A stretch of DNA of 64,000 nt from Magnaporthiopsis rhizophila (GCA_003049465.1 PYSS01000107.1:1-64000); one strand, 5' to 3'; positions 48,749-60,190 are shown, counted from the stretch's first letter. The notes: generated from the sequence alone by a model not told the origin. Numbers and translations: made by a program.

Positions 48749-51342
48749 ATGGACATGAGTCCAGATGCTGCCACGGCGCACCAAGGGCACAGCAATGGCG
48801 CTGTCGCTGATTCTCACCACGGCCATGTCGTCGTAGCCCCTGACCGCTCACCAAAGCACAGGCACAATGACATGCCTCTGTTGTCATCTGCCGCCCCCAA
48901 CACCGCTGGCGCTCCCATCCCGGGCCGACCTTCCATAAGCTCTGCGAACCAAAACTCGACGGAACCTTCCCCGGCGCCCTCGAAGTCATTATCTCCTCCC
49001 CCGGCCGCCTCGACTTCTCGAACGCCCACACCTCCGGCTCGCCACAGACAGCAACCAAAATACTTCCCACACCCAGACCGACTAAACAGGACGACGCAAG
49101 ACGATGAGACGTCCCTGACACTCGCCGACCGCGAGAAGAATTGCGATCGAAGACGGCCCGAGGAAGAGGACCACGACCACCCCAGGCTGCCCGCCATGGC
49201 GACCCAGACCATCGGCAAGACCATGACGCCGTTCCTGCGCGAGCACATCCCCGGCCTGTACGCCCCCGTGGCCAAGTCGGAAAGCAACTACCCGCCCTCA
49301 GCCTCGTCGACGACGGTCGTCCCGCCCAAAGACTCGAACAGCAAGTTCTGCTACCGTCACCGACCTGACCTCAAGTGCCGGAGGGCTGCCGACGAGACCA
49401 AGATGGTATCGATACAGAACGTATGTCTATTACTGTGCTCGCATATCTCTTTGTCTATTTGCCTTGCTGTTCCCCTGACTGACTGTGCGGCTTGTCCTCG
49501 CCAGTCCCTCGAGAGGCTGCCCAACGCCGACAAGCAAGCCATCACGCACGTCTGGTCGCTCTTCTCGGCGGCGCCGGCCAAGCACCGCGAGTTGATGCTC
49601 CAGGGCATCATTACGCAGTGCTGTTTCCCACAGCTGTCGACCGTCTCGCGCGAGGTCCACGAGCAGCTCAAGATCGACTTTGTCACCGCTCTCCCCGCCG
49701 AGATCTCATACAAGATCCTGTCGTACCTCGACACGGTTTCCCTCTGCAAGGCCGCCCAGGTTAGCCGCCAGTGGCGCCAGCTCGCCGACGACGACCAGGT
49801 GTGGCATCGCATGTGTGGTGGGTGGCTCTTCTTCCCCTTCTTCGTATTCCCATATACCTACACCTCTTACCTTGGCTACCTGGGCAGCCTGGAACTGACG
49901 ATTTAATGTCCACAGAGCAACACATCGACCGGAAGTGCACAAAATGCGGCTGGGGCCTGCCATTGCTCGAGCGGAAGAGGCTGAAGGACTGGTCAAGACA
50001 ACAGCAAATAGAAAAGAACAAGGCGCGACAGCTTACGAACGGCACCGAATACACACCACCGCCTCGCATCCCGACGCCCCTTTCGCTGCGATCGCCGACG
50101 CCGCCGAAGCGGGAACGCGAGGTGGAAGAGGAGTCCTCGCAGCTCAAGCGCCAGTGCCTGTCGAGGGTGGGCAGAGGTGTCCGCAAAGAGGGCGATCAGC
50201 AACCGCAGCCGCAGAAGCCAAAGTCGCGGCCGTTCAAGGACGTGTACAGGGACAGGTTCCGGATCGGATACAACTGGCGGCACGGAAAGTGCTCCATCAA
50301 GATCCTCAAAGGCCACAGCAACGGCGTGACGTGCCTGCAGCTGCTTGACAACATCCTGGCCACGGGCTCGTACGACGCCACCGTCAAGATCTGGGACATC
50401 GAGACGGGGCGGGAGCTGCGGACGCTCAAGGGCCACACGCGCGGGATCCGCACACTGCAGTTTGACGACAGCAAGCTCATCAGCGGCAGCCTCGACAACA
50501 CGGTCAAGATCTGGAACTGGCACACGGGCGAGCTGCTGAGCAGCCTGCAGGGCCACTCGGACGGCGTCATCGGCGTGCACTTTGAGGGCGAGTTCCTAGC
50601 CTCGGGCTCAATCGACACGCGCGTCAAGGTCTTCAACTTTGTCACCAAGGAGACCTTTTGCCTCAAGGGCCACACGGACTGGGTCAACTCGGTCCGCGTC
50701 GACACCGAGTCCCGCACCGTCTTTTCGGCCTCGGACGACTTCAAGGTCAAGCTGTGGGATCTTAACACCAGGCGGTGCATCCGCACCTTTGACAGCCACA
50801 CGGCTCACGTCCAGCAGGTGCTGCCCCTGCCGCCCGACTTTGAGCCAGACGAGAGCCTGCTGCACCCGCCCGCCGCCAGCAGCACGTCGTACCAGCACGG
50901 CGCTAGGAGGTCGGCGTCCCCGCAGGAGGAAGTCGACCTCTCTCCCAGCCGGCTGCGGGCCGCATATGGAGACGCCTTCGCGGCGGACCCGACGCGGCCG
51001 CTGCCGAGCCGATACATGCTTTCGGGCGGGTTGGACTCGACGATCCGGCTGATCGACACGGCGACGGGACGGTGCCTCAAGACCTTCTTTGGGCACTTTG
51101 AGGGCATCTGGGGCCTGGCGGGCGACACGCTGCGGGCCGTGACGGCGGCCAACGACGGCATGGTTAAAATCTGGGAGCCGACGTCGGGCAGGTGCGAGCG
51201 CACCTTTACGGGCCACCGCGGGCCCGTGACGTGTGTCAGCCTCAGCGACTCTCGCATGGCCTCGGGCGGCGAGGACGGCGAGGTGCGGCTGTACAGCTTC
51301 CACGACACTGAGGGCATGGAGGAGTTGGGCACGCCTAGTTAG
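48749..51342 (+). CDS. sconB: F-box/WD40 sulfur controller (SCON-2/sconB/Met30 type)
   Basis: Substrate receptor of an SCF ubiquitin ligase that represses sulfur-assimilation genes when sulfur is plentiful. Exons 48749..49420, 49505..49817 and 49916..51342 give 803 aa. The N-terminus (~1-130) is Pro/Ser-rich and disordered. A conserved segment, MTPFLREHIPGLYAP and NSKFCYRHRPDLKCRRAADE, precedes a helical stretch and the F-box (ALPAEISYKILSYLDTVSLC ... QVSRQWRQLADDDQVWHRMCE). A linker with KCTKCGWGLPLLERKRLK follows, then seven WD40 repeats (from KGHSNGVTCLQLLDNILATG through TGHRGPVTCVSLSDSRMASG). An insert with SASPQEEVDLSPSRLRAAYG separates two blades. The first intron (49421-49504) is 84 nt with no in-frame stop, so retention would insert 28 residues. 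Identity rests on domain order and the SCON-2-like linker. Confidence 0.95.
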
Positions 51343-53304
51343 CGGCTTTGCTTTTTTCCATCTTTCCATCTTTACTTTTGTTTCACTCGCCATTATGAGT
51401 CTGCCATTTATTTGCCGTCTTTTTCGTCTTTTTGCGTCATACCCACTCATGATCTTGTTTTCTTCTTCTTTTTTCTGCATGTGAAGCGTAGTCGGCGCAT
51501 TTGGGTACTTTTATGCCCTCGGTTTCGGGCTGTTGTATCGAAGACAGAAAAAATATTCGCATGAGAATAGCCATGCCCGCAGGGGCTGATATCTGTAGTA
51601 TGGATGGAATACATAGACCACATACATACATACCTGCTCGGAGCATTGACATTGCAGTGTACCGGGCATGCAATGCAATCTGACGAAAACGGCTTAGACG
51701 CATTCTCCAACAATGGATGACAGACATCAGGTTCGATTCCAGCAGCCTGGGCTGGGCCCTGCCGCGGCCAGATGGAACCCCGCTCCCCCCGCAAAATCAC
51801 AAGCTGCGACGCTGCAAGGATTGGGAGGCTTGCCGGCTGTGGTCGGTTATCGTGGGGGCAGCGGTAGTACGTCACTTGACATTCGCTTCGGCCCCTTGTT
51901 TTTACTTTCGTTCTCGGCGGATGACTGCGGCTATCACAAGCCGATAATGGCCGAGGTGAGTTGAGGAGACTGATGTTCCTGAAAAGGCGGCAGCAAATCA
52001 TTTGTGCATTCCAGGCCAGCAGGACTTTGATTTACAGCATTTGCAATGAGTTTCTGGTTCTTCAGGTGCCGCCGATCTTGCCAAAGCCAGCACAGCACAG
52101 CACAGCACAGCACAGCACAGCACAGCACAGCACAGCACAGCACGTCGCTCGGGCAACAAAAACAGAACATATGTACATATGTCGAGTGTGCCCTTCGGCC
52201 GAGGCGACCCGATTCCGGCTGGCCGTTCGCCCCTTGTCATCTCAAACCCCACAACCAATGACTGTTTTGGTTGTGCTAGACGGCTGGACGGCTGGTATGT
52301 AGAATCTGTAATGCCATGTGTGATGCGCAATTACGTCCGAGCCAAGTGCCGCCGGGCCGTGGGCTCGCACGTGCTTGTTTGTTTCTTGAGAGCAGCACAG
52401 CACAGCTAGCCAGGTCAGGGACGAGCCGCCCACGCCCGCACCCGGCTCCAAGAGGCACCATCCCTAACTATCCCTGACAACCCGAGGAACCCTTGACCGT
52501 CGGCTTCAATGGCAGCTAGCTGTACATGTACGTTCCCTTTGCTTCTCGGGCCAGACTGTGGAGATATGCCGCTCCGGATCTTTCTCTTGTCTTCTCCCTC
52601 GGTTGGCCGTATTTCAAGGACGGGAGCTCTTTTCTTGCTATAAACTTAAGCACTGCCCCTGAACCCCAAAACTTGGCGTTTGGAGCCAAGTTACCCCCTT
52701 CCTTGTCCTCCGTCATAGGTTGTGCCGAGGCATTTTGCTTAGCTCCCGCCGTCCCATGTCATGTTCGGACGGTGACACGCTTTTGCTCACGAGGGCGGAC
52801 GCTCTCACCTTGCCTTGCATTGTCTTTTCTTCTTCCTTCTTTTATTCGCTGGCCCCGTGCCTGCGTATTGCAATGCGACAGAGCTCCAAATATATGCTCA
52901 CTTACACCACATCCACCCCACGGTCGTATTACGTCTTGGAGCTCCACCACTCGGCGTCCGGCTGCCAAAACATAAAGCGGTTACAAAAGGGGACTCGGAT
53001 AACCGCAGCTGGTGCGTTCCTTGCTGGAGATACCGTCCGAAGGCAGGCCGTCGTTGAACTCGCGAGGAACGGGAAGCACGTGACAGCCTACGGTCGACCC
53101 GGACAAGAGCTTGGCTGGGGTGCGATCTGAGGGTTGACGCTTCTGGCTGCCCATTGTCGACTCGAAAAGCTGCAGCGTTGACAGGGGTCGGAACAAAGAA
53201 CCGACCGAAAAAAGTAACACCAAACCCCGAGCTTGTTACCAGCCGCAAATCAAGGCCCAGACGTGGAGCAGAAGTCGAGGAAAACACTCGGCAGACACCC
53301 GGCC
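51343..53304. other. Intergenic, no gene seen; contains a pentanucleotide repeat
   Basis: T-rich 3' flank of the sulfur controller, then a (CAGCA)n array at 52088-52143 and the 5' flank of the carrier. ORFs are short and partly generated by the repeat. A T-arm-like GGTTCGATTCC at 51730 has no accompanying tRNA fold. Confidence 0.65.
52088..52143. repeat. (CAGCA)n tandem repeat, about 11 units
   Basis: A perfect 5-bp repeat of 56 bp. A second, short run of the same unit (AGCACAGCACAGC) is present about 250 bp downstream near 52394. Confidence 0.95.
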
Positions 53305-53832
53305 ATGGCAACAAAAGTAGCCAAGGACGGCAAGCCGCCACCGTCGGCGGCCGTCAACCTAATAGGTAGGTTCCACATCTCAGAGCTAACAGAAGACAAA
53401 AGCTGACGGCACCAGCCGGCGGAGGTGCCGGCATGATGGAAGCCCTGGTGTGCCACCCGCTCGACACCATCAAGGTGCGGATGCAGCTGTCGCGGCGGGC
53501 GCGGCAACCCGGGGCGCCCAAGCGCGGCTTCATCAAGACGGGCAGCGAGATTGTGCGCAAGGAGACGCCGCTGGGGCTGTACAAGGGCCTGGGCGCGGTG
53601 CTGACGGGCATCGTGCCCAAGATGGCCATCCGCTTCACCAGCTTTGAGACGTACAAGCAGCTGCTGGCTGACAAGCAGACGGGGGTAGTGACGGGGCAGG
53701 GGACGTTTTTGGGTAGGCCGTCGCCGTCTCTGTTCTTCCTTTCTCGTTCGGTTACTGGTCTGACAACAGAGACAAAAAAAAAAAAAAAAAAAAAAAAAAA
53801 ANGCGAAAAGAAAGAAACGGAAAAATGAAAAG

Positions 53833-53875
<43 letters not shown>

Positions 53876-54554
53876 AGCCGGTCTGGCCGCAGGCGTAACC
53901 GAAGCAGTGGCAGTAGTAACACCCATGGAGGTCATCAAGATCCGGCTGCAGGCGCAGCACCACTCGATGGCGGACCCGCTCGACATACCAAAGTACCGCA
54001 ACGCCGCGCACGCGCTGTACACGGTCGTGAAAGAGGAAGGCTTCGGCGCCCTGTACCGCGGCGTGTCGCTGACGGCGCTGCGTCAGGGGTCCAACCAGGC
54101 CGTCAACTTCACCGCCTACACATACTTCAAGGAGAGGCTGGTGGCCTGGCAGCCCGAGCACGCCGGGTCCACTCTACCGGGATACCAGACCACGTTGATC
54201 GGGCTCGTGTCGGGCGCCATGGGACCGCTGAGCAACGCGCCCATCGACACCATCAAGACGCGGCTGCAGAAGGCACAGGCGGCCGAGGGGGTTGGGGCGT
54301 TTAGGCGGATTGCGCAGATTGCCGGGGATATGTTCAAGTGAGTTTTCTTTGATGATGGCCGGCCTATAGTGTAAACCTCTGCTGACGCCCAAAACAGACA
54401 GGAAGGCTTCCACGCATTCTACAAGGGCATCACCCCCCGCATCATGCGCGTGGCCCCGGGCCAGGCTGTGACGTTCACAGTGTACGAGTACCTCAAGGAG
54501 AAGCTCGAGACGCGCGGGCCGTTTTCGCTCTCTGGCGGCGAGTACCAGGACTAG
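53305..54554 (+). CDS. SFC1: Mitochondrial succinate/fumarate-type carrier
   Basis: Inner-membrane mitochondrial carrier; closest by recall to yeast Sfc1/Acr1, which exchanges cytosolic succinate for fumarate during growth on acetate or ethanol. Exons 53305..53365, 53416..53712, 53878..54337 and 54398..54554 give 324 aa, the family length. The three carrier repeats each carry PX[DE]XX[KR]: HPLDTIKVRMQ, TPMEVIKIRLQ and APIDTIKTRLQ, with matching GLYKGLGAVLTGIVPKMAIRF, ALYRGVSLTALRQGSNQAVNF and AFYKGITPRIMRVAPGQAVTF motifs. Exon joins are seamless (NLI/AGGGAG, TFL/AGLAAG, MFK/QEGFHA). The second intron (53713-53877) is filled with two long A tracts and one N. A tricarboxylate carrier is the main alternative assignment. 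Confidence 0.93.
53774..53802. repeat. Intronic poly(A) tract with N
   Basis: 28 A followed by an N (53802), within intron 2 of the carrier gene. Confidence 0.95.
53833..53874. repeat. Intronic poly(A) tract, 42 nt
   Basis: A second A run in the same intron, directly abutting the CAG acceptor at 53875-53877. Confidence 0.95.
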
Positions 54555-54952
54555 AGGTCCTTGTTCCGGCGCGGGGGAGGGCGGTGAATAGGCCGAGCTG
54601 AGCCCGTTTGGGCGAGAAACTGGGCGGGCTGGCGGTGGCACGTCTCGTATGTGTTGACGGCCAGAAAGAGCATGTAAAGCTGGCTGGATACAGGAAGGAG
54701 GAGGGTTTCTAGAAGATATGGTCGAACATGTACCAGGGCAGATAACCGCTGCTTGGGTGCTTTGCATAGCCGGTGTAAGCCAATGCATCACGAATTCTTG
54801 CTAGCTGCATGGACTGTAGTCATATGCTGTTGCAGTCTCCTTGATTTTCATTGTATTCCATAGTCTATACCCGTAATGCTGCATCGATCGTAGCCATGTC
54901 ATCTCATCGCAAAAAAAAAAAAAAGTAATCCCACACACACGCTAAACCACAG
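54555..54952. other. Short tail-to-tail intergenic region
   Basis: 398 bp between converging genes (carrier + and twinfilin -). It contains a 14-nt poly(A) near 54911 and no gene. Confidence 0.7.
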
Positions 54953-56136
54953 CTACCGACCAGGCCTCTTGGGCCGACTAAACGCCTTCTTCTCCTCAAC
55001 CTGCGGATGCAGATCCGCCAGCACCATAGCCTCGGTGATCTCGGCCGGCTCCTCGACCTCGAACCGCTTCTCGCACACGATCCCGCACTCCTGCTCGGCG
55101 GCCGCCAGCACAGCGCGCTTCATGAGGGGGTACATCATGCGGAACTTGATGGAGACACGCGCGCCGTCCGGGCTGGCCGGACACGTGTAGAAGAACAAGA
55201 CCGGGTCCGAGGTTGTCCCCGTGTGCGTGTGTGTGAACCGGTAGAAGGTGAAGCGCGGCTCAGTCGCGGATATGGTGGTCGAGAGGTCGGCGATGGAGGA
55301 CGGTGAGGAGGAGGAGGGGACGAGCTCGACGGTTTCGGTTTCGGGGTTGATTTTCTGGGGAAACAAGTCGACTTTAGTACATAAAATGCAGAACAGACAG
55401 CAAAAGAAATAACAAAGACGTACCAGCATAACCAGCACCTTGCCACCCCCAGCCAGGTCCTTGAGCGCAGCCAGGGCGTCCGGCGCGATAGGCATGGTCA
55501 TGTTCTTGCTGAGGTGAATCTCGCGAACTCCAGTGCCAGCACCGGCCTCCTGCTCGGCGCGACGGACCTCGCCCAGCGTGCGCTCCTCCTCTGTCAGCGG
55601 GGCGGCCGTCTCGCCGTGTGCGTCGTGGCGCCGGAACCCTTGGGCGCTCAGCTCGTCGGCCGAGTTGGCGAACAGGGACTCGCGGAAGTGCTCGGACCCC
55701 AGCTCGCGCGTGAGCGTCAGCCGCGTCGATGCGAACAGCATCTTTTGCCGCACGGGGGCCGCGTCCGGGATGTAGGTCGCCGCCACCAGGACGGGACTGG
55801 CACTGCCGGAGGCGGAAGCGGGGCTGCGGCGGAGGAGCACGTAGAGGGCCTGGTTGGGCAGCAGGCGCGGCTGGAGGAGGCGGTCGAGGTTGGCCTCGAA
55901 GGTGGAAACGTCGGCGGCGGCGTCGTTCCCGCTGGGGTCGGTTAGGAAGCCGGTCGGCTTGATGGTCTCGCTGTCGATGGTGACGAGCAGAGCGAAGTGG
56001 GAGGGCGTGGAGAGGAGCTCGGCGAATTGGGTTTTGAGCTCCTCGGAGGCTGGATGGTGCGTGTCAGTAGACTGCTGCTGCGTTTCGATGCCCGAAAGGA
56101 GGAACAAGCGGGCTTGCCAGAGATTCCCGACTGCAT
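54953..56136 (-). CDS. TWF1: Twinfilin (two ADF-homology domains)
   Basis: Actin-monomer-binding and barbed-end-capping protein with two ADF/cofilin-like domains. Exons complement(56118..56136), (55424..56049) and (54953..55354) encode 348 aa, the family length. The 19-nt first exon gives MQSGISA, the conserved twinfilin start, and joins SEELKTQFAEL in exon 2. This needs a GC donor (TCTG/GCAAGC) with branch CTGAC and acceptor CAG (68-nt intron). ADF-H 1 covers about residues 5-145 (FALLVTIDSETIKPTGFL ... MLFASTRLTLTREL). ADF-H 2 covers ~180-320, with DPVLFFYTCPASPDGARVSI and KFRMMYPLMKRAVLAAAEQE. The tail EEKKAFSRPKRPGR resembles the basic C-terminal tail that binds phosphoinositides and capping protein. 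The second intron (55355-55423) is GT-AG. Confidence 0.93.
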
Positions 56137-56732
56137 CTTGGGCTCGTCGGCCGCGTTGGGCGCGGGGATGGGTTGAGCAGGGCGAACTGCGAGAGGAAGG
56201 ATGGAATAAAGGATGTAGTCGAGAGAAAGAAAAGGTGGTGAAGGCCAGGCGGAAAGATGTCTCTTTATACCAGCTCAGGCTTGCTGGTCGGGCTCACACC
56301 ACAGAGAGTTGGGTGGAAGAAAACGAGACGCGGCGCCGGTGGAAGCAAAGAGTGCCCCGCACCAACATTCAGTCCCCACAGACCCAGCCTGCCGCCGCCG
56401 GTTGGCGGAGTTCCGCCTGTGGGCTGATGATGTTGCCTTGCACGCAGCTTACACAGGAGATTAAAAAAGGATTGCAGCGGAACGATGTCAAAACCTGCCG
56501 CTTTTACCGTATTACTCCCGCTCCCCAGCCAGATACAGCCATAAATGTCAAACTCCGACAGCCATGCGCCCCTGACCAAGCCAAAAACTCCCGCTCGTCA
56601 TCATGATGCCCGTATTAAAATACAGTAACCAAAATATTACGATGAAGCCAAAATGGAGGACCAGCCAGGCCATCTAAACGCTCGTGTAAAAGCAGCAAAA
56701 AGAGAAAGAAAAGATATATAAAAAAAAAAAAA
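56137..56732. other. Intergenic, no gene seen
   Basis: 5' flank of twinfilin and 3' flank of the next minus-strand gene, including a short A-rich run near 56720-56731. Confidence 0.65.
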
Positions 56733-59003
56733 TCACCCCCTCGGAATCCAATACCCCCCATTCCCATGCGTCCGGTCCATCAACCCCGACGCCTCGGTCC
56801 GCACGCCGAGCAGGTGCAGCGGCACGCGGTCCATCTGCATCTGCGCCTTGTCGCGCGCGCCCAGCAGGCGGTCCGAGAATGTGCGGGCGTTTTCGCGCTC
56901 GCGGATGAAGTCGCGCACCACGTCGGGCTGCCAGCACTCGCGCGCCAGGCTGGCCCTGGCCAGCGCCGCGTCCACGGCGAGGTGCTGCTGCTGTTTGAGG
57001 GGCGGCGTGTCGCGGGCCAGCCGGGGGCGGAGGTAGCCCATCAGCATGACCTTGAGGCGGACGTCGAAGAACTCGACCCCGGCTAGAGCGCCCTCGTCGT
57101 GCAGCAGGTGCACGACCACCGACGACCGGGCCGCCACCGACACCGCTTGCGTCCCGTTGCTGCCGTTGCCGTTGCTGTTTCCGCGGCCGGCGGTGATGAT
57201 GGCCGGGTGCCAGTCGTAGTCGACGCGCTCGTCCAGCGGCTTCTTGCGCGACCCGCCCGACGGCGAGATGCAGGCCCAGCCAAAGTAGACGCCGCGCAGC
57301 CGCTGGCGGAGGTCCTCGGGCACGTCGTCGAGGTTGGCCGTCGGCACGCCCGCGCCCGTCGTGAGGCTGGCGCCGGACCCGCGCACGACCTTGGCCGCAA
57401 ACTTGACGGGGAACGGCGCCTCGGGCCCGTCGTCGGCGCCCACCGTGTTCTCGCCAAACACTTGAGAATCGCCAACACCCAGCGCGTCGTACCGCCCCGC
57501 CGCGTGGCCCTCGGCCCGGTACCGGGCGTTGGCGCCCTCGAGCTCCGCCTGCACGCCCGACTGGTTCCACGCCATCTTGCCGGCCCGCGCGATGGCGGCC
57601 GAGTGCTTGACCTTGCCCTCGACGACCGTCGCGGCCTTCTTCATCACGGTCCCCTGCGCCGCGCCCGCCGCCATGGTGACGGGCTTCGTGTACTTGCTCA
57701 CGTACACGACGCCGACCGTGCTGGCCACCTTGATGCCCACCTCGAGCGGCATGGTGCTGACGCTGGCGCCGCGCAGGATGCTGACGTCGGTGCTGGCGCT
57801 GGCCACGCGGAACACGGGGCTGGAGCAGAGGACTTTTTTCTTGTAGGACTGGGCCCCCGCGCTGTCGTCGTCCTCGTACTCGTTGTTGTTGTCGTTGTTG
57901 TTGTTGTTGTAGTTGTGTTGGACATACTCGCGCTCCGGGTTGCCGTTGGTGCAGAGGATGATGCGAAAGTAGCCGTCCTCGGCGGTCGCAGGGATGCGCA
58001 CCACGTGCGTCTCGCGCCACGTGTGCTTGGCCACTTTCCCGCCGGCTTTTGCCGCCTTCTTGAGCCACTTGGTCACGTCGCGCTGAAAGGCCCGCTCGTC
58101 GCCCTCGGGCACCGCCTCGGGCCCCGCGCGCTGCGCCGGAGTGACGTTGATCCACGACCCCGTCGCGCCCACCAGCGACTTGAGCCGCATGCCTTTATCG
58201 CCCGTGAACCCGCGCTGCTGCAGCCAGAGCGTGCGGTCGACGGGCAGCGGCTGGTCGGAGAAGATGGAGATGGACACGGACGTCTCGGGCCCCTGGTACA
58301 GCACGATGGCGGGCGAGTGGCGCATGATGCTGTGGTGCCGCGCCGACTCGACCGGGTGCGGGAGCAAGCCGCCCGCGAACAGGGCCGCGTCGTCGGCCGC
58401 TTTCTTGAAAAAGTTCTTCTTGGGCGGCGCCGCTGCGGGATCTGCTGCTGGCGGGAAAGCTTCTTCTGCGCTGGTGGGCGTGGCCGGGCTGAGCGACACA
58501 GGCGTTCCCGACGCCGTGGCCGGCCTGGTCAAGTCCGGCACCTCAACGGGCGTAAAGGTGCGCGCGCACATCTGCAGGTGCTGGTGCTTGTGCTCCTGCG
58601 TGTGAACCACCTCGACCTGCCGCTGCACCACGGTGCCCTGGGGCGGCAGCGGCGGCGGCGACGGGTGCTGGCCGGGAAGGCGCAGGGGCAGTGGCGGGAT
58701 GGCTTTTGGGACAAGCTGGCGGTTCGCGTATTCGTCGTTCCAGGAGTCGGCGTAAATGGAGGAGGCAGAGTCGTCTTGGAAGAGGTCGTCGGGCCCGCGC
58801 ATGGGCAGCGCGTCGGTGCGGATGCCCAGGCCGATGCCGGCGTTGGCGTAGGCCGGGTGGTGCTGTGAGGATGTCGGCGTCTTTGGCTTGGGGCTGAGAA
58901 ACTTGGGCATGCTCGGCACGGCGGGCTCTTGGACGGGAGCTGTTGGCTTGCGCCGCAGGCTGGCCTCGCTCCGGCTGGTTCGGAGCTTGGGGAAGCTGTT
59001 CAT
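56733..59003 (-). CDS. Conserved fungal protein of unknown function
   Basis: An intronless ORF; I start at ATG 59003 (MNSFPKLRTSRSEASLRRKP) because the 62 codons upstream in frame look like leader sequence. The product is 756 aa. The N-terminal ~200 residues are Pro/Ser/Thr-rich. A conserved-looking core starts at SPAIVLYQGPETSVSISIFS, continues with LWLQQRGFTGDKGMRLKSLV and GSWINVTPAQRAG, then HVVRIPATAEDGYFRIILCT. An Asn/Asp-rich spacer follows, then Ala/Val-rich segments, VNFAAKV-like stretches and FGWACISPSGGSRKKPLDER-type sequence. No signal peptide, membrane helix or catalytic motif is evident. By recall it resembles fungal proteins deposited as LipA and NB-ARC domain protein, but I see neither a lipase nor an NB-ARC motif, so that name may be misleading. 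Confidence 0.8.
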   Translation of the reverse strand: MNSFPKLRTSRSEASLRRKPTAPVQEPAVPSMPKFLSPKPKTPTSSQHHPAYANAGIGLGIRTDALPMRGPDDLFQDDSASSIYADSWNDEYANRQLVPKAIPPLPLRLPGQHPSPPPLPPQGTVVQRQVEVVHTQEHKHQHLQMCARTFTPVEVPDLTRPATASGTPVSLSPATPTSAEEAFPPAADPAAAPPKKNFFKKAADDAALFAGGLLPHPVESARHHSIMRHSPAIVLYQGPETSVSISIFSDQPLPVDRTLWLQQRGFTGDKGMRLKSLVGATGSWINVTPAQRAGPEAVPEGDERAFQRDVTKWLKKAAKAGGKVAKHTWRETHVVRIPATAEDGYFRIILCTNGNPEREYVQHNYNNNNNDNNNEYEDDDSAGAQSYKKKVLCSSPVFRVASASTDVSILRGASVSTMPLEVGIKVASTVGVVYVSKYTKPVTMAAGAAQGTVMKKAATVVEGKVKHSAAIARAGKMAWNQSGVQAELEGANARYRAEGHAAGRYDALGVGDSQVFGENTVGADDGPEAPFPVKFAAKVVRGSGASLTTGAGVPTANLDDVPEDLRQRLRGVYFGWACISPSGGSRKKPLDERVDYDWHPAIITAGRGNSNGNGSNGTQAVSVAARSSVVVHLLHDEGALAGVEFFDVRLKVMLMGYLRPRLARDTPPLKQQQHLAVDAALARASLARECWQPDVVRDFIRERENARTFSDRLLGARDKAQMQMDRVPLHLLGVRTEASGLMDRTHGNGGYWIPRG

Positions 59004-60190
59004 GACTACTTTTTCTGGTCTGTGGTTTATGGTCGGGTCTGGTGGTGGTCGTTGTGGTGTGTTTACTTCTAGGTAGTGGTATGTCTGGTTCGGAAGCAAG
59101 AAATCACAAACTTTTGCAATTGATGGAGAGGGAGAATCCCAAGACAAAGACGGAACAGAAACAACGGAGAAGCAAAAGGGCTTTGCCATCGCGGGTAGCC
59201 CGCAAACAAAGGCAAAAATCTAGAGCATTGGCGGCGACAGCAGGGGTCCCAACTAGGGGCATCTTCAATGGGCATTTTCCGCCGCCAGCAATTTCGCGCT
59301 TGGCAGAAACTCTGCGCGTATCAACTGCGAATCATTTCCCTTCGCACCACCGCTGCCGCCGTCTAAATCGGGCAGCAAAGCCAGTCGACTGGCCCGCCGC
59401 CGTCGTTTGCTTTTCACGGAAGCGCAGAGGGGTCCGTTTCATGTTCCTGGCATTGGATCCATGGCCACTCACTCACTCCACGTCGGGCAGCCGTTGCTGT
59501 TCCTGGCGGCGCACGTGGTCCCCGCCTGCAAGGGGTCAAGGATCCAGCACGAAGCGCCCTCCCACAAGCGCCCACAGCCAATCGAGCGGTTCCGCGGCCT
59601 CCAAGCGCTGCCCAAAGACACAGTCTGTATTTTTGGCAGCCGCCGTCGATCGATGGCCAGTCGTTGTCCCGGCGGCGGGGGTAGAAGCCATGTCTTCACT
59701 CACAGCCAGCCCCTTGGTCCGACTTGGCGTCATTGAGCGTGGGCAAGAAAAAAGCGACGCCGATCAACTTGGCTTGCATGCGGTCGTGGAGGCGCACCTA
59801 CCCCTGCTGTAGATGGCAGGGCGGCTCACCGCGATCTTCGTGAGACCGAAAGAGGCCCGAGATCTTGTGCGGCTGGCCGTCATCTCGTAAGAAATTGCAG
59901 GCCGCGCGTCATTACTTGCAGAGGCTGATCTGGGGCTGTTGACGAGCAGAAGAATGTCACAATCACCCATGTTCTGTTGGGGCAGGCTGGCTCGATCCCC
60001 ATCTCGCCTGGATCGTTGGTGCGAATCCACGAGCGCCACCAGCTGATGGTGGTTCAGCTAGCCAAACAGGGGCATGTATCCAAAAGGGAGCAGGTGAAAA
60101 TCACCAAAGAAAAAAAGAAAAAAAGAGTGGTGTGGGTGGCGTGGAAAATGCCTGGGAGGGAGAGCGTCAAAACAGCAAAAACCAAAAGAA
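59004..60190. other. Intergenic, no gene seen
   Basis: 5' flank of the gene ending at 56733. ORFs are short and without domains. Confidence 0.6.

Noticed and set aside
51725..51760. tRNA suggested by GGTTCGATTCC
   Set aside because: No D arm, anticodon arm or acceptor stem of the right length can be formed around it.
57099..58868. 589-codon plus-strand ORF antisense to the conserved gene at 56733-59003
   Set aside because: Same cause: antisense of codon-biased sequence; His/Val/Arg repeats, no motif.
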